From the NCBI RefSeq assembly GCF_012911025.1, contig NZ_WUEI01000005.1, positions 35,585-99,584 on the forward strand: a stretch of DNA of 64,000 bases, in the 5' to 3' direction. A program made the position numbers and the translations under genes. Positions 42,977 through 54,162 of the stretch are shown here, one piece after another. Position 1 is the first letter of the stretch, and every line of letters starts with the position of its first letter. Source of the DNA: Azoarcus sp. TTM-91. GTDB taxonomy: Bacteria; Pseudomonadota; Gammaproteobacteria; Burkholderiales; Rhodocyclaceae. The notes beneath the pieces are model-generated. The model saw only the letters and a program-made list of their open reading frames with translations, made no database searches and was not told where the DNA came from.

Positions 42977-44373
42977 ACCAGTTCCTCGCTGCTGGCGAGC
43001 TTGCCCGGCACCGCGCCGATGCTGCCCGCACCCATGGTCATCACTACGTCGCCGTCGCGCGCGGCGTCCAGAATCGCCTGCGGCATCGTCGCGATATCCT
43101 CGACGAACACCGGCTCCACCTTGCCGGCCACGCGCAGCGCGCGCGCCAGGGAACGGGAGTCCGCCGCCACCACCGGCTGCTCGCCGGCGGCATAGACCTC
43201 GCCCAGCAGCAGCGCATCCACCGAGGACAGCACCTTGACGAAGTCTTCGAAGCAGTCGCGCGTGCGGGTGTAGCGGTGCGGCTGGAAGGCCAGCACCAGC
43301 CGGCGACCGGGGAAGGCGCCGCGGGCGGCGGCGATGGTGGCCGCCATCTCCACCGGGTGGTGGCCGTAATCGTCGATCAGAGTGAAGCTGCCGCCACTGC
43401 TGGCCGCCACCTCGCCGTAGCGCTGGAAGCGCCGGCCGACGCCGCGGAACTCCGCCAGCGCCTTGACGATGGCTGCGTCCGGCACCTGCACTTCGGTGGC
43501 CACCGCGATGGCGGCCAGGGCATTGAGCACGTTGTGCCGACCCGGCAGGTTCAGGCTGATCGGCAGCCGGGTGGTGGTGCCGTTGATGCGCACCGCGTCG
43601 AACAGCATGCGGCTGCCCTCGGCGCGGACGTTCTCGGCGCGGAAATTCACGCCTTCGCCGAAACCGTAGCGCACCACCTGCTTGGAAACCTGCGGGATGA
43701 TCTCGCGCACCTGCGGATCGTCGTCGCACAGCACCGCCACGCCGTAGAAGGGCAGGCGCTGCAGGAAGTCGACGAAGGCCTGCTTGAGGCGGCCGAAGTC
43801 GTGGCCGTAGGTGTCCATGTGGTCGGCATCGATGTTGGTCACCACCGAGATCACCGGGCTCAGCATCAGGAATGAGGCATCGGACTCGTCCGCCTCCGCC
43901 ACCAGAAAGTCGCCCTTGCCCAGGCGCGCATTGGCGCCGGCGGCGTTCAGCCGACCACCGATGACGAAGGTGGGGTCCATCGCGCCTTCGGCGAGGATGC
44001 TGGCGACCAGCGAAGTGGTGGTCGTCTTGCCGTGGGTGCCGGCGATGGCGATGCCCTGCTTGAGCCGCATCAGCTCGGCCAACATCTGCGCCCGCGGCAC
44101 CACCGGCACCCGCGCCTCGCGCGCCGCCATCACTTCCGGGTTGTCTTCCTTCACCGCGGTGGACACCACAACCGCGTCCGCGCCGGTGACGTTGCCGGCA
44201 TCGTGGCCAAGCACCACCCGCGCGCCCATGGCCTTCAGCCGGCGTACCGCGGCGTTGTCGCCGAGGTCGGAACCGCTGACGGTGAAACCCTGGTTCACCA
44301 GCACTTCGGCGATGCCGCTCATGCCGGAGCCGCCGATGCCGACGAAATGGATGTGTCTGACCTTATGCTTCAC
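42973..44373 (-). CDS. murC: UDP-N-acetylmuramate--L-alanine ligase
   Basis: Adds L-Ala to UDP-MurNAc. The 466-residue Mur ligase has the N-terminal [20 protein letters not shown], the P-loop [10 protein letters not shown], and the later [13 protein letters not shown] segment. The GTG start has a GGGAG ribosome-binding site. It is separated from murG by 78 bases, the only gap in the upstream part of the cluster, bridged by a short ORF. Confidence 0.97.
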   Translation of the reverse strand: MKHKVRHIHFVGIGGSGMSGIAEVLVNQGFTVSGSDLGDNAAVRRLKAMGARVVLGHDAGNVTGADAVVVSTAVKEDNPEVMAAREARVPVVPRAQMLAELMRLKQGIAIAGTHGKTTTTSLVASILAEGAMDPTFVIGGRLNAAGANARLGKGDFLVAEADESDASFLMLSPVISVVTNIDADHMDTYGHDFGRLKQAFVDFLQRLPFYGVAVLCDDDPQVREIIPQVSKQVVRYGFGEGVNFRAENVRAEGSRMLFDAVRINGTTTRLPISLNLPGRHNVLNALAAIAVATEVQVPDAAIVKALAEFRGVGRRFQRYGEVAASSGGSFTLIDDYGHHPVEMAATIAAARGAFPGRRLVLAFQPHRYTRTRDCFEDFVKVLSSVDALLLGEVYAAGEQPVVAADSRSLARALRVAGKVEPVFVEDIATMPQAILDAARDGDVVMTMGAGSIGAVPGKLASSEELV

Positions 44374-44455
44374 GGCAGCTCCCGCAAAGCGAGGGCCGCG
44401 CGGCAGATACCGCCCGGCGAGAAATAGGACCTTGGCTGTTGCTGTGCTTCTTCAT
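44363..44455 (-). CDS. 30-residue ORF bridging murG and murC
   Basis: A 31-codon frame ([20 protein letters not shown]..., ending GSCREA) starts with ATG inside the murG stop (ATGA overlap). It ends with TAA 11 bases inside the murC coding region, in another frame. I do not recognise it. It is basic and has two Cys near the end, with no membrane helix. By position it could be a coupling peptide that carries ribosomes from murG to murC. It may equally be a chance frame; the evidence is positional. Confidence 0.35.
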   Translation of the reverse strand: MKKHSNSQGPISRRAVSAARPSLCGSCREA

Positions 44456-45522
44456 GCTTTTCCCCCCGCAGCCAGTTCCTCGCAGATGCGGGCCACCGCC
44501 TCGGTTGCGCGCGGCTTGGCCTGCGCCCGGGCATGGACCGCCATCTGCAGCAGGCGCGGACGGTCGAGACTGGCGAGAATGCCGGCCAGTCGTTCGGCGT
44601 TGAGTTCAGTTTGCGGCAGCAGGTAGGCCGCGCCGCGGTCGGCCAGGAAGCGGGCGTTGCCCGACTGGTGGTCGTCCACCGCGTGCGGGAAAGGCACCAG
44701 CAGGCTGGCGGCGCCGACTGCCGCCAGCTCCGCCACGGTGAGCGCGCCGGCGCGGCAGATCACCAGATCCGCCTCCGCATAGGCCGCTGCCATGTCGTCG
44801 ATGAAGGGGCGCAGCTCGCCCTCCACGCCGGCGCCGGCGTAAGCCGCCCGCAGCGCTTCGATCTGCTTCTCGCCCGCCTGGTGCACCACCTGCGGACGCT
44901 GCTCCCGCGGCAGACGGGCCAGCGCCTGCGGCACGGTTTCATTTAGCACTGCCGCGCCCAGGCTGCCGCCGACCACCAGCACCTTGAGCGGGCCTTCGCG
45001 GCCAGCGAAGCGCGCCTCCGGCGTCGCCACCGCGGCGATCTCGGCGCGCACCGGGTTGCCCACCCAGCCGGCTTTCTTCAGCACGCCAGGGAAACCGGAC
45101 AGCACCCGGTCGGCGACGCCGGCGAGCACCCGGTTGGCCAGCCCGGCCACCGAGTTCTGTTCGTGCAGCACCAACGGCCGGCCGGCGAGCGCCGCCATCA
45201 TGCCGCCAGGAAAGGTGATGTAGCCGCCCATGCCCAGCACCACGTCCGGCTTCACCCGGCGCAGCTCGCGCAGCGCCTGCCAGAAACCGGACAGCAGGTT
45301 CAGCGGCAGCAGCAGCTTGCGCACCAGGCCCTTGCCGCGCAGCGCGCCAAAGCGCACCCAGGCGGTGTCGTAACCGCGCGCCGGCACGATGCGCGCCTCC
45401 ATGCCGTCCGGGTTGCCCATCCAGACGATGCGCCAGCCCTTCTCGCGCAGCGCCTCGGCCACCGCGATGCCGGGGAAGATGTGGCCACCGGTGCCGCCGG
45501 CCATGACCATCAGCGTCTTCAC
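44452..45522 (-). CDS. murG: UDP-GlcNAc:lipid I N-acetylglucosaminyltransferase
   Basis: Turns lipid I into lipid II on the inner face of the membrane. The 356-residue GT28 enzyme has the N-terminal [55 protein letters not shown] and the acceptor segment [15 protein letters not shown]. The GTG start at 45522 gives a GTGA overlap with the ftsW stop. Confidence 0.97.
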   Translation of the reverse strand: MKTLMVMAGGTGGHIFPGIAVAEALREKGWRIVWMGNPDGMEARIVPARGYDTAWVRFGALRGKGLVRKLLLPLNLLSGFWQALRELRRVKPDVVLGMGGYITFPGGMMAALAGRPLVLHEQNSVAGLANRVLAGVADRVLSGFPGVLKKAGWVGNPVRAEIAAVATPEARFAGREGPLKVLVVGGSLGAAVLNETVPQALARLPREQRPQVVHQAGEKQIEALRAAYAGAGVEGELRPFIDDMAAAYAEADLVICRAGALTVAELAAVGAASLLVPFPHAVDDHQSGNARFLADRGAAYLLPQTELNAERLAGILASLDRPRLLQMAVHARAQAKPRATEAVARICEELAAGGKA

Positions 45523-46748
45523 GAGCCCGCCCCCCGCTTCATCTGCCGCACCTCCCAGTCGATGCGCAGCAGGATCGCCAGGGCAACGCAGTTGGCGACG
45601 ATGCCGGAACCGCCGAAGCTCATCATCGGCAGCGTCAGGCCCTTGGTGGGCAGCAAGCCCATGTTCACGCCCATGTTGATGAAGGACTGCACGCCCATCC
45701 ACAGACCGATGCCCTGGGCGACGAGGCCGGAGAAGTAGCGCTCCAGCTTGATCGCCTCGCGGCCGATGACGAAGGCGCGCTGCACCAGCATGGCGAACAA
45801 CCCGACCACCAGCACCACGCCGGCGAAACCCAGCTCCTCGGCGATCACCGCCAGCAGGAAGTCGGTGTGCGCCTCCGGCAGGTAGAAGAGCTTCTCCACG
45901 CTGGCGCCCAGGCCGACGCCGAACCACTCGCCACGGCCGAAGGCGATCAATGCGTGGGAGAGCTGATAGCCCTTGCCGAAGGCGTCCTGCCAGGGGTCCA
46001 TGAAGCCGAAGATGCGCTCGCGCCGGTAGGGCGAGGTCCAGATGAGGATGATGAAACCGATGATCGCGAACACTGCCAGCAGCGCGAACACCCGCACGTT
46101 CACTCCGCCAAGGAAGAGAACGCCGAAGGCGATGGTGGTGATGACAACGAAGGCGCCGAAGTCCGGCTCCCGCAGCAGCAGGAAGCCGACGAACAGGATC
46201 ACCGCCATCATCGGCAGGAAACCACGCTTGAAGCTGCTCATCGCGTCTAGCTTGCGCACCGTGTAGTCGGCGGCGTACAGCGCGGCGAAGATCTTCATCA
46301 ACTCGGAAGGCTGCAGGTTCACCGGCCCGAGCGAGAGCCAGCGCTGGGCGCCGTTTACCTCGCGGCCGATGCCGGGAATCAGCACCACGATCAGCAGCAC
46401 CACGCCGCCGACGAAGAGCGGCAAGGCCAGACGCTGCCACTGCGTCATCGGCAGCTGGAAGGCGACCAGCCCGAAGCCGATGCCGACTGCGAGGAACACC
46501 GAGTGCCGCATCAGGAAGTAATGCGACTGGTAATTGGTGAAGCGGCTGCCTTCGGCAATGGCGATGGAGGCGGAATACACCATCACCAGGCCGAGCAGCA
46601 GCAGGCCGACGGCGGACCAGATCAGCAGCAGGTCCAGCTCGCGCACCGCCGCGCCCGGCGGCATCAGGCGATTGACCGCGCGACTGGTCTCGCTGCCGAT
46701 CGGCGCGCTGCGGGAAGCGAAAAAGCCGGAGAGGGCACCGAGCTTCAT
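45519..46748 (-). CDS. ftsW: Septal peptidoglycan polymerase FtsW
   Basis: SEDS-family glycosyltransferase of the divisome, partner of FtsI. The 409-residue protein has about ten helices. Typical segments are [56 protein letters not shown] and the [20 protein letters not shown] loop with [16 protein letters not shown]. It overlaps murD and murG by 4 bases each. Confidence 0.97.
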   Translation of the reverse strand: MKLGALSGFFASRSAPIGSETSRAVNRLMPPGAAVRELDLLLIWSAVGLLLLGLVMVYSASIAIAEGSRFTNYQSHYFLMRHSVFLAVGIGFGLVAFQLPMTQWQRLALPLFVGGVVLLIVVLIPGIGREVNGAQRWLSLGPVNLQPSELMKIFAALYAADYTVRKLDAMSSFKRGFLPMMAVILFVGFLLLREPDFGAFVVITTIAFGVLFLGGVNVRVFALLAVFAIIGFIILIWTSPYRRERIFGFMDPWQDAFGKGYQLSHALIAFGRGEWFGVGLGASVEKLFYLPEAHTDFLLAVIAEELGFAGVVLVVGLFAMLVQRAFVIGREAIKLERYFSGLVAQGIGLWMGVQSFINMGVNMGLLPTKGLTLPMMSFGGSGIVANCVALAILLRIDWEVRQMKRGAGS

Positions 46749-48142
46749 CGCGGGCTCACTTGCGGCAGCGCCCGCGCCGCGTCGATGAAGACCTGGGCGC
46801 GGTGGGCGTAGTTGCGGAACATGTCCAGGCTGGCGCAGGCCGGCGACAGCAGCACCGCATCGCCCGGCTGGGCCAGGGTATTGGCACGCCGTACCGCGGT
46901 CGGCAGGTCGGCCGCATGCTCCAACGCTGCGCCACTGCCAGCCACCGCCTTCTCAATCAACGCGGCATCGCGGCCGATGAGCAGCACGGCGCGGGCATGC
47001 CGGGCCAGCACCGGCTTCAGCGGCGAGAAGTCCTGCCCCTTGCCGTCGCCGCCGGCGATCAGCACCACCTTGCGGCCCAGGCCTTCCAGCGCGGCAACGG
47101 TGGCGCCGACGTTGGTTCCCTTGGAGTCGTCGTAGAAACGCACGCCGTCCGCGCGCTCGGCGATCAGTTCAACCCGGTGCGGCAGGCCGTGGAAAGAGCG
47201 CAGCGCCGACAGCAGGCTGGCCGGCGCCAGACCGAGGCCGGCCTCGCAAAGGGCCAGCGCGGCCAACGCGTTCACCGCGTTGTGCAGGCCGGCCAGCGGC
47301 AGCGCATCCAGCGGGATCAGCGCATCGTCGCCGCGGGCCAGCCAGGTCTGGCCGTCCTTGTCGAGCAGACCGTAATCGCCGGCAGCCGGAGCTCCGCGGC
47401 CGAAACGGATGGCCTTGCGCCCGGGCAGCTGCATGGAAACCACATGGTCGTCATCGGCGTTCAGCACCTGCACGCCCTGGCCCTGGAAGATGCGGGCCTT
47501 GGTGCGGCCGTAGTCGGCGAGGTCGGCGTAGCGGTCGAGATGGTCGTCGGTCACGTTCAGCACCGTCGCCGCCTCCGGATTCAGGCCGTGCAGGGTCTCG
47601 ATCTGGAAGCTGGAGAGCTCCAGTACCCAGCACTGCGGCCACGGCCGGCTGGTGTCCTGCCGGCTCATCAGCACATCCAGCGCTGCCGGGCTGATATTGC
47701 CGGCAGCCACCGCGTCCAGGCCGGCGGACGCGGCCAGCGCGGCGGTGAGCGCAGTGGTGGTGGTCTTGCCATTGGTGCCGGTGATGGCGAGGATGCGCGT
47801 CTGTCCGCGTACGCCCGCTTCGTCCAGCGCCTGCGCGAACAAGCTCATCTCGCCGGTGACTTCAATGCAACGGCGACGCGCTTCCGGCACCACGCCGGCG
47901 CGGGTATCCAGGCCGGGGCTGACGGCCACCAGCTCGATTCCGTTCAACACCGCGACGTCGAAAGCGCCAGTGATGATCTCGGCACCCGGCACTTCCGCCC
48001 GCAGCACGTCCAGCCCGGGCGGCTGGGCGCGGCTGTCGGCCACGCGCAGGCGTGCGCCCTGCCTGGCGCACCAGCGCGCCATCGCCAAGCCGGATTCACC
48101 CAGCCCCAGGATCAGAACGTGTTTGCCCGCGAGAGAGCTCAT
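46745..48142 (-). CDS. murD: UDP-N-acetylmuramoylalanine--D-glutamate ligase
   Basis: Adds D-Glu to UDP-MurNAc-Ala. The 465-residue protein starts [20 protein letters not shown], has the P-loop [13 protein letters not shown] and [20 protein letters not shown], and ends with the Mur C-terminal domain ([20 protein letters not shown]). The start overlaps the mraY stop by 4 bases; longer in-frame extensions are rejected. Confidence 0.97.
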   Translation of the reverse strand: MSSLAGKHVLILGLGESGLAMARWCARQGARLRVADSRAQPPGLDVLRAEVPGAEIITGAFDVAVLNGIELVAVSPGLDTRAGVVPEARRRCIEVTGEMSLFAQALDEAGVRGQTRILAITGTNGKTTTTALTAALAASAGLDAVAAGNISPAALDVLMSRQDTSRPWPQCWVLELSSFQIETLHGLNPEAATVLNVTDDHLDRYADLADYGRTKARIFQGQGVQVLNADDDHVVSMQLPGRKAIRFGRGAPAAGDYGLLDKDGQTWLARGDDALIPLDALPLAGLHNAVNALAALALCEAGLGLAPASLLSALRSFHGLPHRVELIAERADGVRFYDDSKGTNVGATVAALEGLGRKVVLIAGGDGKGQDFSPLKPVLARHARAVLLIGRDAALIEKAVAGSGAALEHAADLPTAVRRANTLAQPGDAVLLSPACASLDMFRNYAHRAQVFIDAARALPQVSPR

Positions 48143-49227
48143 CTCAGTTTCAGCGTCGACAGCCCGAACAGCACCAGCATCAGGGTGATGATCCAGAAGC
48201 GGACCACCACCTGCGTTTCCTTCCAGCCGCTCAATTCGTAGTGGTGATGCAGCGGCGCCATGCGGAAGATGCGCTTGCCGCCGGAAGCCTTGAAGTACAG
48301 CACCTGCACCATCACCGACAGGGTCTCGGCCACGAACAGGCCACCCATGATGAAGAGCACGATCTCCTGGCGGACGATGACCGCCATCGTCCCCAGCGCG
48401 GCGCCCAGCGCCAGCGCGCCGACATCGCCCATGAAGACTTCCGCCGGATAGGCGTTGAACCACAGGAAGCCAAGGCCGGCGCCGCAGATCGCGCCGCAGA
48501 ACACCGCCAGCTCGCCCGCACCGGCGATGTAGGGCACGCCCAGGTACTTGGAGAAACCGGCGTGGCCGGCGACGTAGGCGAAGATGGCCAGTGCGCCGGC
48601 CACCATCACCGTGGGCATGATGGCCAGGCCGTCCAGGCCGTCGGTGAGGTTCACCGCGTGGCTGGTGCCATTGATGACGAAATAGGTCAGTGCGATGAAA
48701 CCGAAAATGCCCAACGGATAAGCTATTGCCTTGAAGAAGGGCACGATCAGCTCGGTGTGGCTGGGGGTGTCGGCGGTCATGCCGAGGAAGATCGCCGCAG
48801 CCAGCGCGATCAGCGAGGTCCACAGGTACTTCCAGCGGCTCGGCAGGCCCTTGGGGTCGCGGTGCACCACCTTGCGCCAGTCATCCACCCAGCCCACCGC
48901 ACCGAAGCCCAGTGTGACCAGCAGGGTGACCCAGACGTAGGCGTTGCGCAGGTCGCCCCACAGCAGGATGGTGATGGCGATGGCGATGAGGATGAGCGCG
49001 CCGCCCATGGTGGGCGTTCCGGCCTTGGTCAGGTGCGACTTGGGGCCGTCGTCGCGCACCGCCTGGCCGATCTTCTTCGCCGCCAGCCAGCGGATGACGC
49101 CAGGGCCGGCCACCAGGGAGATCACCAGCGCGGTCAGCGCGGCCAGCACCGTGCGCAGCGTGATGTAGCCGAAGACGTTGAAACCACGGATGTCCTGGCC
49201 AAGCCAGAGGGCGAGTTCGAGCAGCAT
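48139..49227 (-). CDS. mraY: Phospho-MurNAc-pentapeptide translocase
   Basis: Forms lipid I by moving phospho-MurNAc-pentapeptide to undecaprenyl phosphate. The 362-residue, ten-helix protein has [20 protein letters not shown], the catalytic Asp pair in [18 protein letters not shown], and [19 protein letters not shown]. The ATG directly follows the murF stop codon without a gap. Confidence 0.98.
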   Translation of the reverse strand: MLLELALWLGQDIRGFNVFGYITLRTVLAALTALVISLVAGPGVIRWLAAKKIGQAVRDDGPKSHLTKAGTPTMGGALILIAIAITILLWGDLRNAYVWVTLLVTLGFGAVGWVDDWRKVVHRDPKGLPSRWKYLWTSLIALAAAIFLGMTADTPSHTELIVPFFKAIAYPLGIFGFIALTYFVINGTSHAVNLTDGLDGLAIMPTVMVAGALAIFAYVAGHAGFSKYLGVPYIAGAGELAVFCGAICGAGLGFLWFNAYPAEVFMGDVGALALGAALGTMAVIVRQEIVLFIMGGLFVAETLSVMVQVLYFKASGGKRIFRMAPLHHHYELSGWKETQVVVRFWIITLMLVLFGLSTLKLR

Positions 49228-50640
49228 TTACGAATCCGAGTCCTTTTGGGGGGCGCCATTGTGCAGCGCCGCAAGTCGGTCCGCCACCCGCTCCATACGC
49301 ATGAAACGCGAGCCTTTCACCAACACCACGGTGTCCGTATCCAGGTATCCCAGCAGGGCCTGGACCAGTGCTTCCGGGTCGGCGAAATGCTGGCCGCCGT
49401 CGCCGAAGTTGCCCACGGCCACCGCGCTCATGTCGCCCAGGGCGTACAGCAGGTCGACGCCCTTGCTCTTGGCATAGCCGCCGATTTCGTCATGGACCTG
49501 TGCGCTGGCATCCCCGACCTCGCCCATGTCGCCGAGCACCAGCACCTTGCGACCCGGCGTGGACGCCAGCACGTCGATGCCGGCCCGCATAGAGTCCGGG
49601 TTGGCGTTGTAGCTGTCATCCAGCACGGTGGAGCCCTTGGGGCCGGGGCGGCGCTGCAGGCGGCCGCCGGTGCCGGCATAAGCGGCCAGCCCGGCGGCGA
49701 TGGCTTCCGGCGTGGCTCCGGCGGCGAGGCAGAGCGCCGCCGCGCCAACTGCATTGCGCGCGTTATGCAAACCGGGAACCTGGAGCGAGATGTCTATCTT
49801 TCCCTGCGGCGTGTCGATTTCGAGCCGCGAGCCGAGGCCGTGGAGGGTACACCGGCCCTGTACCTCCGCCGCCGCATCGATACCGAATGTCACAATCCGC
49901 CGGCCGGCATTGAGCGTGCGCCAGTAAGCGGCATGGGCGTCGTCGGCATTCACCACCGCGACCCCGTCCTCGCCCAGGCCGTCGTAGATCGTGCCCTTCT
50001 CGCGCGCGACTTCGGCCAGGTTGCCCAGTCCGAGCAGATGGGCACGCTGGGCGTTGTTCACCAATGCGGCGGTCGGACGCGCGAGGCGGGTCAGATAGCC
50101 GATTTCGCCCGGATGGTTCATCCCCATCTCGATCACTGCGGCGCGATGCACCGGCGCCAGCGCCAGCAGCGTCAGCGGCAGGCCGATGTCGTTGTTGAAG
50201 TTGCCACGGGTGGCGTGCACCGCCTCATCACCGTAGCCCTCCAGGCGCGCCTGGGCGCGGAAGATGGCGGCGCACATTTCCTTGACGGTGGTCTTGCCGT
50301 TGCTGCCGGTAATACCCAGCAGCGGAATGGCGAAACGCGCCCTCCAGCCTGCTGCCAGGGCCCCCAGCGCCAGCCGGGTGTCGTCCACCACCAGCAGCGG
50401 CAGCGCGGCGTAATCGCCTTCCGCGCGCCAGGCGCTGTCCACCATGGCGGCAGCGGCGCCCGCCTGTAGCGCGGCCAGCACGAAATCATGGCCGTCGAAA
50501 CGTTCGCCGCGCAGCGCGACGAAGAGCTGGCCCGGCTGTATCGCCCGGCTGTCCGTGCCCACGCTGTCAAAGCGCGGGTCGCCCTGCGCCTGCGCGGCCC
50601 GGCTGGAGAGTTCCTTTGCAGCTTCCTGCAGCGTCATCAT
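49228..50640 (-). CDS. murF: UDP-MurNAc-tripeptide--D-alanyl-D-alanine ligase
   Basis: Completes the cytoplasmic pentapeptide precursor with D-Ala-D-Ala. The 470-residue Mur ligase has GITGSNGKTTVKEM, EMGMNHPGEIGYLTRLARPT, and DDSYNANPDSMRAGIDVLAS. The start MMTLQEAAKELSSR overlaps the murE stop by 4 bases; an in-frame ATG eight codons earlier would lie inside murE. Confidence 0.97.
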   Translation of the reverse strand: MMTLQEAAKELSSRAAQAQGDPRFDSVGTDSRAIQPGQLFVALRGERFDGHDFVLAALQAGAAAAMVDSAWRAEGDYAALPLLVVDDTRLALGALAAGWRARFAIPLLGITGSNGKTTVKEMCAAIFRAQARLEGYGDEAVHATRGNFNNDIGLPLTLLALAPVHRAAVIEMGMNHPGEIGYLTRLARPTAALVNNAQRAHLLGLGNLAEVAREKGTIYDGLGEDGVAVVNADDAHAAYWRTLNAGRRIVTFGIDAAAEVQGRCTLHGLGSRLEIDTPQGKIDISLQVPGLHNARNAVGAAALCLAAGATPEAIAAGLAAYAGTGGRLQRRPGPKGSTVLDDSYNANPDSMRAGIDVLASTPGRKVLVLGDMGEVGDASAQVHDEIGGYAKSKGVDLLYALGDMSAVAVGNFGDGGQHFADPEALVQALLGYLDTDTVVLVKGSRFMRMERVADRLAALHNGAPQKDSDS

Positions 50641-52139
50641 GACGTCGGCCCCGTGGTGTTCCATGCTGCGAGCGCCGCCCGGGCCTGCTCCAGATCGGAG
50701 AACGGCAGGCGCTTGCCGTGAATTTCCTGGTAGGGCTCGTGCCCCTTGCCGGCAACAACGATGACGTCATCCGCGCCGGCTGCACCGATGGCCGCGCGTA
50801 TCGCCTCAGCACGGTCGATGATGCGTTCGGCAGCGGCGCCGGCACCGCCCGCCACCGCCTCGACGATCGCCGCCGGGTCTTCGCTGCGCGGGTTGTCGCT
50901 GGTGACGACGATGCGGTCGGCGAGCTGTCGCGCCACCTCGCCCATCATCGGCCGCTTGCCGGGGTCGCGGTCGCCACCGCAGCCGAACACGCAGGTAAGC
51001 CGGCCACCGCGGGCGTGGGCGGTTTCCCGCACCGCCTCGAGCACCTTGGCCAGCGCATCCGGCGAGTGGGCGTAGTCGATGACCACAAGCGGCTCGCCGA
51101 CACCGCCGACCAACTGCATGCGGCCTTCCGGCGGCGTGAGCCGGCCGGCTACCGCCAGCACTTCCGGCAGTGGAATGCCACGGGCGAGCAAGGCGCCGAT
51201 GACCGCCAGCAGGTTGGAGACGTTGAAGGGCGCGACCATGCGCACCTGCATCTCGGCGCTTTCACCCTCCCATAGCAGGGCAAAGCGCAGGCCGGCGGCC
51301 GAGGTCTGCACCCGATCCGCCACCAGCACCCGGGCACCGGCCACCGCGGTGGCATTGGAGGCGACCTGGGTGTAGCCGATGACTTCGGTCCCTGCATCCG
51401 CCAGGCGGCGGGCTTGGTAGAGGCCGAAGCCGTCATCGAAGTTGATGACCGCAGTGGAGATTCCCGGCAGCGCGAACAACCTGGCCTTGGCCGCCGCGTA
51501 GGCCTCCATGGTGCCGTGGTAGTCCAGATGGTCGCGGGTTAGGTTGGTGAAGATGGCGACGTCGAAGCGCGCACCGTTCACCCGTCCCTGGTCCAGGCCG
51601 ATGGAGGACACCTCCATCGCCGCGGCACCGGCACCGGCGGCCAGGAAGCTGGCCAGCATGCGGTGCAATTCCAGCGCATCCGGCGTGGTGTTGGCGCCCG
51701 CCTCCAGCTGACCGGGAAAACCGCAGCCCAGGGTGCCGACGATGCCGCAGCGGGTACCCAGGTCTTCCAGCGCTCGCGCCAGCCACTGGCTCACCGTGGT
51801 CTTGCCATTGGTGCCGGTGACGCCCGCCAGCCACAGGTGGGCGGAGGGGCGGCCATAGATTTCGTCCGCCACATGGCCGGACAACTCGCGCAGCCCGGTG
51901 ACCGGCAGCGAGGGCACCGGCAGCGTTTCAGCCTGGAAGCCGTCGCCGTTCTCCCACAGCACCGCGGCGACGCCCTTCTCCACCGCGGCGCGCAGATAGC
52001 GACGGCCATCGGTGGTGAAACCGGGCCAGGCGGCGAAGACGTCGCCAGCACCGACGCGCCGGGAATCGGCGGTAATGCCAGTCGGCGTCACCCCGGCCTT
52101 GCGCAACTCGTCGAGGAGCATGAGGGCGGGCGTGCTCAC
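50637..52139 (-). CDS. murE: UDP-MurNAc-dipeptide--2,6-diaminopimelate ligase
   Basis: Adds meso-diaminopimelate. The 500-residue protein has [20 protein letters not shown], the carbamylated-Lys region and the DNPR motif (VTSDNPRSEDPAAIV) that marks meso-DAP rather than Lys specificity, consistent with a Gram-negative wall. The GTG start at 52139 makes a GTGA overlap with the ftsI stop. Confidence 0.97.
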   Translation of the reverse strand: MSTPALMLLDELRKAGVTPTGITADSRRVGAGDVFAAWPGFTTDGRRYLRAAVEKGVAAVLWENGDGFQAETLPVPSLPVTGLRELSGHVADEIYGRPSAHLWLAGVTGTNGKTTVSQWLARALEDLGTRCGIVGTLGCGFPGQLEAGANTTPDALELHRMLASFLAAGAGAAAMEVSSIGLDQGRVNGARFDVAIFTNLTRDHLDYHGTMEAYAAAKARLFALPGISTAVINFDDGFGLYQARRLADAGTEVIGYTQVASNATAVAGARVLVADRVQTSAAGLRFALLWEGESAEMQVRMVAPFNVSNLLAVIGALLARGIPLPEVLAVAGRLTPPEGRMQLVGGVGEPLVVIDYAHSPDALAKVLEAVRETAHARGGRLTCVFGCGGDRDPGKRPMMGEVARQLADRIVVTSDNPRSEDPAAIVEAVAGGAGAAAERIIDRAEAIRAAIGAAGADDVIVVAGKGHEPYQEIHGKRLPFSDLEQARAALAAWNTTGPTS

Positions 52140-53899
52140 ATGTTCTCCCGCGCCTGGGTGGCGGTGATGGCCTCGCCCGGCTTGCGCGCCAGTTGCAACG
52201 GCGCCAGCGGCTTGTCCGGCGCAATGCCCAGCGTGCGCAGCGAACCTTCCATGATGCGTGAGAACACCGGGCCGGCCACCGTGCCGGCGTAGTAGCCGCC
52301 GGCGGTGGGCTCGTCGATCATCACCGCCACGACCAGCCGCGGGTTGGAGGCCGGGGCAAAACCGACGAAGGACGCCACGTACTTCTTGGTGTAGACGCCC
52401 CCCTCGATCTTGAGCGCGGTACCGGTCTTGCCGCCCACGCGGTAACCCGCGACGTTGGCGCGGGTAGCAGTGCCGCCTGCCTCGGTCACCGTCTCCAGCA
52501 TGGCGCGCATCTCCTTCACCGTCTGCGGCGAGAACACGCGTCGGCCATTGGAGGGCAGACCGTCCAGCTTGGTCAGGGACAGCGGAATGAGTTCGCCATC
52601 GCGAGCGAAGACCATATAGGCACGCGCGATCTGGATCAGGCTCATCGAAATGCCATGGCCATAGGACATGGTGGCCTGCTCGATCGGCCGCCAGGTTTTG
52701 GCCGGCCGCACACGGCCGCCGGTTTCGCCGGGGAAGCCGAGGTTCAACGGCGCGCCGAAACCCAGCTGCTCGAACAGGTGCCACATCTCGTCCGGCGAGA
52801 ACTGCAGCGCAATCTTCACCGTGCCGATGTTGGACGACTTCTGGATCACCTCGGCCACGGTCAGCGCACCCATGCGGTGCGAGTCGGAGATGGTGGCGGT
52901 ACCTATGGTCATCCGGCCGGGGGCGGTATCGATCACAGTGGTCGGCTTCACCTTGCCGCGCTCCAGCGCCATGCCGACGATGAAGGGCTTCATTACCGAG
53001 CCGGGCTCGAAGGCATCGGTGAAAGCGCGGTTGCGCAGCTGCGCGCCGGTGAGGTTGCTGCGGTTGTTCGGGTTGAAGGTGGGCGCGTTCGCCAGCGCCA
53101 GTACCTCGCCGGTGCGGGCGTCCAGCACCACCGCGGCACCGGCCTTCGCCTTGTGCTCTTGCATGGCGTCGCGCAGCGCGGTGTAGGCGAGATACTGGAT
53201 CTTGCCGTCCATGGACAGCACTACGTCTTCGCCCTCGCGCGGCGGGCGGATGGACTCGACGTCCTCCACGATCTGGCCGCGCCTGTCCTTGATCACCCGG
53301 CGCGAGCCCGGCGCGCCGGCCAGGATCTTCTCGTAGGCCAGCTCGATGCCTTCCTGGCCTTTGTCCTCGACGCCGGTGAAACCCAACATGTGGGCGGTCA
53401 CCTCGCCGCCCGGGTAATACCGGCGGTATTCCTGCTGCTGATGGATGCCTGGCAATTTCAGTGCGGCAATCCGCTCCGCCAGGTCCGGCGACAGCTGGCG
53501 CTTCAGATAGACGAAATCACGACCGCTGGACAGCCTGTCGTTCAGTTCCGCAACGTTCATCTCCAGCAGCGCCGCGAGCCTGCGCGCATCCGCCGGCTCC
53601 AGCTTGGCGTCGGCGGGAATCGCCCACACGGAACGCACTGGCGTGCTGACCGCCAGCATGTCGCCATTGCGGTCAGTGATGCGGCCGCGAGTGGCCGGAA
53701 CCTCGATCACTCGCGCATAGCGCGACTCGCCCTTGGCTTGCAGAAAGGCGTTGTTAATGCCCTGCAGGTAGGCCGCGCGGCCCACCAGGGCCAGCGAGCA
53801 ACCCAGCAGGGCGAGCAGCACGAAGCGGGGACGCCAGGCCGGCAACTCACGCTTCAGCAGCGGATTGTGGTTGAAGGTGACAGGACGCTGCTTGCTCAC
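52136..53899 (-). CDS. ftsI: Division-specific transpeptidase (PBP3) FtsI
   Basis: Class B penicillin-binding protein that cross-links septal peptidoglycan with FtsW. The 587 residues contain a membrane helix (about 24-43), a pedestal domain (RGRITDRNGDMLAVS), and the transpeptidase domain. The motifs are SVMK (Ser301), SSN (355-357) and KTG (491-493). It overlaps ftsL and murE by 4 bases each. Confidence 0.98.
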   Translation of the reverse strand: MSKQRPVTFNHNPLLKRELPAWRPRFVLLALLGCSLALVGRAAYLQGINNAFLQAKGESRYARVIEVPATRGRITDRNGDMLAVSTPVRSVWAIPADAKLEPADARRLAALLEMNVAELNDRLSSGRDFVYLKRQLSPDLAERIAALKLPGIHQQQEYRRYYPGGEVTAHMLGFTGVEDKGQEGIELAYEKILAGAPGSRRVIKDRRGQIVEDVESIRPPREGEDVVLSMDGKIQYLAYTALRDAMQEHKAKAGAAVVLDARTGEVLALANAPTFNPNNRSNLTGAQLRNRAFTDAFEPGSVMKPFIVGMALERGKVKPTTVIDTAPGRMTIGTATISDSHRMGALTVAEVIQKSSNIGTVKIALQFSPDEMWHLFEQLGFGAPLNLGFPGETGGRVRPAKTWRPIEQATMSYGHGISMSLIQIARAYMVFARDGELIPLSLTKLDGLPSNGRRVFSPQTVKEMRAMLETVTEAGGTATRANVAGYRVGGKTGTALKIEGGVYTKKYVASFVGFAPASNPRLVVAVMIDEPTAGGYYAGTVAGPVFSRIMEGSLRTLGIAPDKPLAPLQLARKPGEAITATQARENM

Positions 53900-54162
53900 G
53901 ACTGCGGCTCCACCACGATGACCTGCGCCGAAACCGGCGGCCGCATGCCGAGCTTTTCACGCGCCAGCTTTTCCACCCGGGCGTGCGCCGCCCAGGTGCT
54001 CTGCTCCAGTTGCAGCTGCCCCCACTCCACCTCCAGGCCGTGCGAACGCGCCTGCTGGCGCTCCAGCTCGGTGAAGAGCTTGCGCGCCTGGTGCTGGGCG
54101 GCAACCACGCCGAGCGCACTGGCAACCACCAGGGCCACGAGCAGGGCATCGAAACGGATCAT
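53896..54162 (-). CDS. ftsL: Cell division protein FtsL
   Basis: An 88-residue bitopic protein of the FtsQLB complex. One helix (about 4-22: [19 protein letters not shown]) is followed by a coiled-coil region (about 28-68: [20 protein letters not shown]) and a conserved end ([11 protein letters not shown]). It overlaps rsmH and ftsI by 4 bases each. Confidence 0.95.
   Translation of the reverse strand: MIRFDALLVALVVASALGVVAAQHQARKLFTELERQQARSHGLEVEWGQLQLEQSTWAAHARVEKLAREKLGMRPPVSAQVIVVEPQS

Noticed and set aside
48052..50469. An 805-codon open frame antisense to mraY, murF and murD
   Set aside because: It crosses several real genes on the other strand and shows no domains; it is a GC-bias artefact.
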